Shown: positions 6,775 through 10,851 of the stretch, piece after piece
Position numbering within the stretch: the stretch's first letter is position 1
Layout of the letters: each line of letters begins with the position of its first letter
Translations under genes and position numbers: made by a program
From: Thiobacillus denitrificans
GTDB taxonomy: Bacteria; Pseudomonadota; Gammaproteobacteria; Burkholderiales; Thiobacillaceae
NCBI GenBank assembly: GCA_002424845.1
Contig: DILD01000033.1
Span: 1 to 10,851 of the forward strand
DNA length: 10,851 nt
Reading direction: 5' to 3'
Notes under the pieces: generated by a model
Database searches by the model: none
Seen by the model: only the letters and a program-made list of their open reading frames with translations
Told to the model about the DNA's origin: nothing

Positions 6775-6803
6775 AAAATAGCCGATTATGGTTAGCTATG
6801 CAA
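6775..6803 (-). promoter_or_regulatory. Candidate promoter of marR giving a leaderless transcript
   Basis: On the minus strand TTGCAT (6798-6803) and TATTTT (6775-6780) are 17 nt apart. Six bases separate the -10 from the ATG, so initiation would fall on or next to the A of the start codon. The -35 matches consensus only in TTG. The adjacent putative operator covers the -35 and part of the spacer. Confidence 0.4.
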
Positions 6804-6810
6804 CTACATG
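6792..6810. promoter_or_regulatory. Putative MarR operator before marR (autoregulation)
   Basis: TTAGCTATGCAACTACATG is the second copy of the 19-bp site at 6314-6332, differing at two positions, and lies 24 bp upstream of the marR start over the candidate -35. The same two-site arrangement is typical of MarR regulators that repress themselves and a linked gene. Confidence 0.6.
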
Positions 6811-7546
6811 TTTCGGCCTAAATCCCAATGTCTGATTAATGGCCGAATTCGGTCGGAGAATATTGCGAAGACTATCGACTGCTTCTGGCCGTATCCAGCC
6901 ATCCCAAAATTCAATTCGACAATACCGCCGGCATATGTTTTCGTGCGGGTGGCCACGCAATGATTCACGCTTTTGGCCGGCAAGCGGCGCGTTCAGCCGG
7001 CGCGACCAGTCCTCGACTTGCCTGGATTGCAGGCGCTGTTCGGCCAAATGTCGCCAGTCCGGGTGCGGGCGGTCGATCAGGCGAAGTTCGTCTCCGGGCG
7101 TGACCACGCCCGGCTCCAGCACGCGGTAATACCAGCCGGTGCGAGCGCTGGCCTGGACGCGCCGGGGCATGTCCGGGATGCCGAACGCACGCCGAGTTTC
7201 CAGCAGGGCTGGCGGGCCTGTGCGACCTGGATGCGCGCGGTGCCGAGACTGAACTGGTCGCCCACGCAGACGTTCTGCTCGGTGAGGCCGACGGTGGAAA
7301 TGTTCTCGCCGAACCCGCCGGTGCGGAAGCGTTCCGCCAGGTCGGGAAGCTCGCGGCACCAGGCCGCGTAATGCTCGAACGGGTAATGGTGCACGGCCTT
7401 GTCCGGCCCGCCATGGCGGCTGGGATCGCCTTGCTCGTCGCCGACGAAACCTGTCGCGGACAGCTCCGCAGGGGCGTGGCGACACGGTGCTTGTCGATGG
7501 CGCTGGGTTCGCCGTTGGGCCCGAAGGGGCGTGCCTGACCGATCAG
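6796..7546 (-). pseudogene. Decayed MOSC-domain (YiiM-like) gene with two frameshifts
   Basis: Homology to YiiM-type MOSC proteins, which bind sulphur carried by a Cys or the molybdenum cofactor, is split over three frames. LLIGQARPFGPNGEPSAIDK (from about 7549) has no ATG, GTG or TTG start. A frameshift near 7466-7475 leads to ELSATGFVGDEQGD, HGGPDKAVHHYPFEHY and QARQPCWKL, which holds the conserved Cys. A second near 7189-7200 leads to FGIPDMPRRVQASARTGWYY and then SRQVEDWSRRL. Between RPHPDW and RHLAEQRL the stretch usually seen before the last helix is missing, as if some 35-40 residues were deleted. Recognisable homology ends near 6975; the open frame then continues through unrelated residues to a stop at 6796-6798, overlapping the marR operator. 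The gene followed ubiT in its operon. Sequencing errors could explain a single shift, but hardly all of these changes together. Confidence 0.75.
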
Positions 7547-8055
7547 AAGGTGTGCGGCGGCGTTCGGTAGCGCTTGGTCCGCTCGTAAATTATCCCGGTT
7601 TTCCAGGCGGCCATCCAGCGTTGCGCCGCGCGCGCCAGCGGGGCGGGCAGCTGGCGCAGCACGGTTTCGGGGTCGAGGGCATCGAGCAGATTCTTGACGG
7701 TGAGGCCGAGTTCGGTGTCGCCTTCGCTGACCAGACGGCGGCTGAAGAAGAGGGTGTCGGGGTCTTCGCGGCGGGCGAGCAGCAGCATGAAATCGCGGGC
7801 GGTGGCGCTGATGGTGAGATCGGGCGCGCCGCTGTCGGGCGCGAATCCGCGTTGGGTGACGGTGAAGCGCAGGCTGAGCCCGAGGTCCTTGACGCGGATG
7901 GCGTAGCGCCGGCCGGCCAGCGCCTGCCAGTCGAGGGTTTTAAGCGCGGGCCACAGCAGGCGGTTCGCCACGGCGGAAAAGGCCAGGCTGGGCGGCGCGG
8001 CGGGGAGCCGGGTGACCACGTTGGCCAACTGTGGTGGAAAGGCGAGATTCAGCAT
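7543..8055 (-). CDS. ubiT: UbiT-like SCP2-domain ubiquinone biosynthesis accessory factor
   Basis: The 170-residue product has an SCP2-type lipid-binding fold over about residues 40-130 (GRRYAIRVKDLGLSLRFTV, then DLTISATARDFMLLLARREDPDTLFFSR) and ends YERTKRYRTPPHTF. E. coli UbiT (YhbT) is of similar size. In the oxygen-independent ubiquinone pathway UbiT is thought to carry the hydrophobic intermediates while UbiU and UbiV take part in the hydroxylations. Its ATG lies inside the end of the queD-like gene (7-nt overlap at ATGCTGA), so translation is probably coupled. Identification rests on the SCP2 features together with ubiV and ubiU in the same operon. UbiJ, the aerobic SCP2 counterpart, is the alternative but does not normally sit beside ubiUV. 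Confidence 0.88.
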   Translation of the reverse strand: MLNLAFPPQLANVVTRLPAAPPSLAFSAVANRLLWPALKTLDWQALAGRRYAIRVKDLGLSLRFTVTQRGFAPDSGAPDLTISATARDFMLLLARREDPDTLFFSRRLVSEGDTELGLTVKNLLDALDPETVLRQLPAPLARAAQRWMAAWKTGIIYERTKRYRTPPHTF

Positions 8056-8525
8056 GGTGGCTCCATTCCGGTGTGGGCCGCCTCCTGGCGCACGGCGTCG
8101 GCCCAGTTGTTGGGGGTTTCGTACAGGCGCACCTGTTGCAGCCGAAGCTGGTTGCCGTAGGTGTCCTGGTAGGCGGCGTCGAGGATGCGGAAGGCTACGT
8201 CCGCAAGATTTTCCGCGGTGGGCACCATCGGCAGCACGACGGTCTTGTGGTCGGGCAGCAAGGCCAGGAATTCCACCACGGCGCGGTCGCCCTGATATAC
8301 CAGGAAGGCATGATCCCAGCGGTCGACCAATACCTCCTTGGCGATGCGTTTCACGTCTGAAAAGTCCATCACCATGCCCTGTTCCGCCGCGCCTTCGGTG
8401 CGGATGATCTCGCCGTACAGGGTGATTTCGAGCGCGTAGCGGTGGCCGTGCAAGTGACGGCACTGGCTGGCGTGGTTGGGGATGCGGTGGCCGGCGTCGA
8501 ATTCCAGTCTGCGCGTAATCAGCAT
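8049..8525 (-). CDS. queD: QueD-like 6-carboxy-tetrahydropterin synthase (PTPS family)
   Basis: The 158-residue product has the full active-site set of the 6-pyruvoyl-tetrahydropterin synthase family. His13 (DAGHRI), His26 and His28 (HLHGH) are the zinc ligands, Cys22 is the catalytic Cys at the E. coli QueD spacing, Asp71-His72 (WDHAFL) complete the relay and Glu136 (YETPNNW) should hold the pterin. MVMDFSDVK (51-59) is the usual family block. QueD converts dihydroneopterin triphosphate to 6-carboxytetrahydropterin on the way to queuosine and other 7-deazaguanines. It is longer than the roughly 120 residues of short QueD proteins. The ATG is 1 nt after the ubiV stop, and its stop overlaps the ubiT start. 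A different pterin product remains possible for this longer, ubi-linked version. Confidence 0.88.
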   Translation of the reverse strand: MLITRRLEFDAGHRIPNHASQCRHLHGHRYALEITLYGEIIRTEGAAEQGMVMDFSDVKRIAKEVLVDRWDHAFLVYQGDRAVVEFLALLPDHKTVVLPMVPTAENLADVAFRILDAAYQDTYGNQLRLQQVRLYETPNNWADAVRQEAAHTGMEPPC

Positions 8526-8526
8526 G

Positions 8527-9435
8527 TCAGGCGTGTTTCTCTGAGATGTGTATTAGGCCGGCGTGTTCCAGGCCCGCGCGACCATGCCAGTAACCGTCGA
8601 CGGGCGGGCCGGGTAGGATGCGCGCCAGCGTTTCCGCGGCGTGTGTTTCGCCCGCCAGCGCCGCCCGGAAGGCGTCGACCACGCGTCCCATGTGACGCGA
8701 CTGCGGCGACAGACGCAGGCAAACGACACCGAGTTCGCGCAGCGCGGGCAGCTCGCCGATCAGGTTGTAGACGCCGGCGGACTGGGTCTGGATGCCGTTG
8801 AGCGTGAGGAAGGGTTCGCCCTCGCGGGTGGACAGCGGCAGCCCGTCCGCATGGTCGAGGCAGCGGAACTGGCAGTCGTCCTTGGGCAGGTTGTAATGGC
8901 GCGCGGTGAAGCAGCGTGCGGAGTACGCCAGCGGCAGTTTGCCGTAGGCGAACACTTCGGTTTCCATGCTGGCCGGCGCGCGCTGGAGCAGTGACGCCAG
9001 GGTGTTGCGCGACATTTCCACCGGCGGCAGCCAGCGCTGTGCACCCAGCCCGGCGAGCACGTCGAGCGTTTCGGGGTTGTAGACGTTGAGCGTGGGCCCC
9101 GCGACGAAAGGCACGCCGGCTTCGGACAGCAGCCGCACCGCACCCCATTCGTTGGCCTCGACCCGGAAACGGCCGTCGCCCACGATGCGGCGCAAGGTCT
9201 TGAGGTCGGATTCGGATTCGATCAGCGTCTGGCTGGACAGCACCACCTCCTTGCCGGCAGTGGAAAGCTGTTCCGCCAGATCCAGCCAGTCGGGCAGGCG
9301 CAGCAGGTGGCGGCGCGAACAGACGCTCTCGCCCAGATAAACGCGCGCCACCGGCCAGTGTTTCACTTCGTCATAGAAGGCGAGCACGTCGTCGCGCGAC
9401 CAGTAATACAGGAGGGGGCCAAGACTCAGGTTCAT
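8527..9435 (-). CDS. ubiV: UbiV, [4Fe-4S] protein of oxygen-independent ubiquinone synthesis
   Basis: The 302-residue U32-family product matches UbiV (YhbV) throughout: LGPLLYYW, VYLGESVCSRR, VVLSSQTLIES, VEANEWGAVRLL, GPTLNVYN, FAYGKLPLAYSARCFTARH. Four Cys at 39, 175, 188 and 192 agree with the cluster ligands known in E. coli UbiV (39, 176, 193, 197), so a [4Fe-4S] cluster is expected. UbiV and UbiU form a heterodimer needed for hydroxylation of the ring without O2, with prephenate as oxygen donor. It lies 68 nt downstream of ubiU and directly ahead of the queD-like gene. No strong Shine-Dalgarno sequence precedes the ATG, which suggests translation depends on ubiU or on weak initiation. 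Confidence 0.93.
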   Translation of the reverse strand: MNLSLGPLLYYWSRDDVLAFYDEVKHWPVARVYLGESVCSRRHLLRLPDWLDLAEQLSTAGKEVVLSSQTLIESESDLKTLRRIVGDGRFRVEANEWGAVRLLSEAGVPFVAGPTLNVYNPETLDVLAGLGAQRWLPPVEMSRNTLASLLQRAPASMETEVFAYGKLPLAYSARCFTARHYNLPKDDCQFRCLDHADGLPLSTREGEPFLTLNGIQTQSAGVYNLIGELPALRELGVVCLRLSPQSRHMGRVVDAFRAALAGETHAAETLARILPGPPVDGYWHGRAGLEHAGLIHISEKHA

Positions 9436-9437
9436 TT

Positions 9438-9505
9438 CAGTCGCAAGTTACAAATTGCAAAAAGAGCAGCCGCAAGTTGATGTCTCCACTCTCGACTCTC
9501 CACTC
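9438..9505. repeat. Two short direct repeats in the ubiU-ubiV spacer
   Basis: CAGTCGCAAGTT (9438-9449) recurs as CAGCCGCAAGTT (9467-9478), a 29-bp period with one mismatch. Next to it TCTCCACTC occurs exactly at 9483-9491 and 9497-9505, a 14-bp period reaching the ubiU stop. Such small tandem copies look like slippage in a spacer; I see no regulatory match. Confidence 0.5.
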
Positions 9506-10505
9506 ACTTCCACGGCCGATGGTAGGCGCCGAGCGTGTGGCTCTGCCCTTCCGATAGCTTGTTGAGTTCGGCCTGCCAGGCGGGGGTGGGCTTGAAGGCG
9601 TCGGCGTTTTTCTTCACCGCGTCGATGGCGGCGCGCCACACTTTCGTTACCTGGGTGACATAGGCGGGGCTGCGCTGGCGGCCTTCGATCTTGATGGCGG
9701 CGACGCCGATCTTCAGCATCTCGGGCAACAGGTCGAGCGTGTTGAGGCTGGTGGGTTCCTCGATGGCGTAATAGGTTTCTCCGCCGACATTGAAGCGGCC
9801 CTTGCACAGCGTCGGATAACCGGCCTTTTCGCTTTTTCCGTAACGATCGAGCAACACGCCGTTGAGGCGCGACTCCAGGCCGGCCGGCGTCTCTGTCCAC
9901 TGCACCGCTTTCGCCGGCGAGCACACGCCCGCCGAATTGGGCGATTCGCCGGTGCAGTACGACGACAGCAGGCAGCGCCCCTCGACCATCACGCACAGGC
10001 CGCCGAAGCCGAACAGCTCGATCTCAACGTCGGTGTGCTGCACCACGTTTTCCACCTGCGGCAGCGACAGCACGCGCGGCAGTACGGCGCGCTGGATGCC
10101 GAAATGCTCGCGGTAGAAATTCACCGCTTCGTAGCTGGTGGCCGAACCCTGCACCGACAGGTGCAACCTCAATTGCGGATGCTGTTTGGCCGCGTAGCGC
10201 ATGAGGCCTGCATCGGCGAGGATGACCGCGTCCATGCCTAGCTTCGCCGCGCGATCGACCGCGCCGGTCCAGCGGCTCCAGGTATCGGGCTGCGGATAGG
10301 TGTTGAGGGCGAGCAGCACGCGGCGGCCGCGGTCGTGCGCGTAGCGCAGCCCTTCCGCGGCTTGCGCTTCGTCGAAGTTGAGGCCGGGGAAGGCGCGCGC
10401 GTTGGTGTTGTCGCGAAAGCCCATGTAGACCGCGTCGGCGCCGTGGTCGATGGCCGCCTTGAGCGAAACGAGACTGCCCGCCGGGCAGATCAGATCAAGC
10501 GCTAT
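9504..10505 (-). CDS. ubiU: UbiU, [4Fe-4S] protein of oxygen-independent ubiquinone synthesis
   Basis: This U32-family protein pairs with UbiV in O2-independent ring hydroxylation. Family blocks are clear: LICPAGSLVSLKAAID near the N-terminus, GADAVYMGFRDNTNAR, LHLSVQGSATSYEAV, FGFGGLCVMVEGRC and KIEGRQRS. From the start used here Cys171, Cys178, Cys195 and Cys234 have exactly the spacing of the E. coli UbiU ligands (169, 176, 193, 232). The start is unusual. AAGGAG (10513-10518) lies 7 nt before an ATA codon at 10503-10505, where homologues begin, and gives 333 residues (E. coli: 331). The nearest in-frame ATG, at 10571, adds 22 unrelated residues, lacks a ribosome binding site and lies inside the upstream gene. 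I therefore mark the ATA as the probable start, or as a mutated ATG; 10571 is the conventional alternative. First ubi gene of the operon, 13 nt after the radical SAM gene. Confidence 0.9.
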   Translation of the reverse strand: MALDLICPAGSLVSLKAAIDHGADAVYMGFRDNTNARAFPGLNFDEAQAAEGLRYAHDRGRRVLLALNTYPQPDTWSRWTGAVDRAAKLGMDAVILADAGLMRYAAKQHPQLRLHLSVQGSATSYEAVNFYREHFGIQRAVLPRVLSLPQVENVVQHTDVEIELFGFGGLCVMVEGRCLLSSYCTGESPNSAGVCSPAKAVQWTETPAGLESRLNGVLLDRYGKSEKAGYPTLCKGRFNVGGETYYAIEEPTSLNTLDLLPEMLKIGVAAIKIEGRQRSPAYVTQVTKVWRAAIDAVKKNADAFKPTPAWQAELNKLSEGQSHTLGAYHRPWK

Positions 10506-10512
10506 GGTTGTG

Positions 10513-10518
10513 CTCCTT
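10513..10518 (-). promoter_or_regulatory. Strong ribosome binding site deciding the ubiU start
   Basis: AAGGAG on the minus strand begins within the TGA stop of the upstream radical SAM gene and ends 7 nt before the ATA codon at 10505. No ATG, GTG or TTG in the ubiU frame lies within its reach, which makes the ATA the best placed initiation codon. Confidence 0.7.
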
Positions 10519-10851
10519 TCAGATTCGGCCGGCACGCGCACCCTGGCGGCTGTCGCGCCGTTCCAGTTCATTGGCGATGCCGTTCAGAATGTCCCATTTC
10601 TTCGCGCACCATGCGGGCGCCAGCAAAATATCGGGCGAAGCGGTGCCGGTCACGCGATGGTATACCACCTCCCACGGCGTGCGCTCGATCAGGTCGGCGG
10701 CGATGCGCACGTAATCGGCCTCGGCCAGCGGGGCGTAGTCGCCGCGCTTCCATTCGATGGCGAGCCGGGTGTGCTTCACCACGTGCAGCGGATGCAGTTT
10801 CAGGCCATCGACGCCGACGTCGAGCACGCGGTCGAGGCTGGCGTGGCTGTG
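10519..10851 (-). CDS. YhcC-like radical SAM protein (TIGR01212 type), C-terminal part
   Basis: Only the last 110 codons are visible; the gene continues past the right edge. The sequence shows the characteristic tail of this radical SAM family: GVDGLKLHPLHVVKHT, IEWKRGDY, VVYHRVTGTASPDILLAP, and WCAKKWDILNGIANELERR near the end. The radical SAM CxxxCxxC motif would be upstream, outside the window. E. coli YhcC belongs to this family and its function is not established. The stop overlaps the ubiU ribosome binding site, and 13 nt separate it from the ubiU start, so it is probably cotranscribed with ubiU, ubiV, queD and ubiT. That linkage hints at a role in anaerobic metabolism, but this is inference. 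Confidence 0.85.
   Translation of the reverse strand, partial: HSHASLDRVLDVGVDGLKLHPLHVVKHTRLAIEWKRGDYAPLAEADYVRIAADLIERTPWEVVYHRVTGTASPDILLAPAWCAKKWDILNGIANELERRDSRQGARAGRI

Noticed and set aside
7399..8160. Plus-strand open frame opposite ubiT and the MOSC remnant
   Set aside because: It is antisense to recognisable coding sequence and has no family features of its own.

Overview
The window reads as chromosomal DNA of a GC-rich Gram-negative proteobacterium, most likely a betaproteobacterium (inference). The grounds are periplasmic export signals, a CopB-type copper P-type ATPase, a complete ubiT-ubiV-ubiU set for oxygen-independent ubiquinone synthesis, and high-GC coding sequence. The ubi genes suggest an organism that respires with quinones under low oxygen. 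I cannot name a genus from the sequence alone.

Left part (1-5762). A truncated FeoB-like GTP-binding domain runs off the left edge on the minus strand. Divergent from it is a plus-strand metal-handling cluster of five genes: an exported YVTN-type beta-propeller; an exported Met/Gly-rich protein with a Spy/CpxP-like helical tail; a 79-residue SHOCT membrane protein; a membrane-anchored Met/Gly-rich paralogue of the second gene; and a CopB-like copper ATPase with a His-rich N-terminus and a CPH motif. A plausible reading is that Met- and His-rich periplasmic proteins buffer copper while the ATPase exports it from the cytoplasm. The propeller carries a His near the start of six of its seven inner strands, which raises the possibility of a metal site at its hub.

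Middle (5763-6975). This AT-richer stretch holds a minus-strand pair, a MarR regulator followed by a 4-oxalocrotonate-type tautomerase. Two near-identical 19-bp sites, one before each gene, look like the operators of this regulator. The pair abuts a decayed MOSC-domain gene and looks like an acquired module.

Right part (6975-10851). A tight minus-strand operon reads, in transcription order: a YhcC-like radical SAM protein (partial), ubiU, ubiV, a queD-like gene, ubiT, then the MOSC pseudogene. UbiU and UbiV show four-Cys sets at the spacing known for their [4Fe-4S] clusters. The natural start of ubiU falls on an ATA codon behind a strong ribosome binding site. The queD-like gene is wedged between ubiV and ubiT with a 1-nt gap and a 7-nt overlap.
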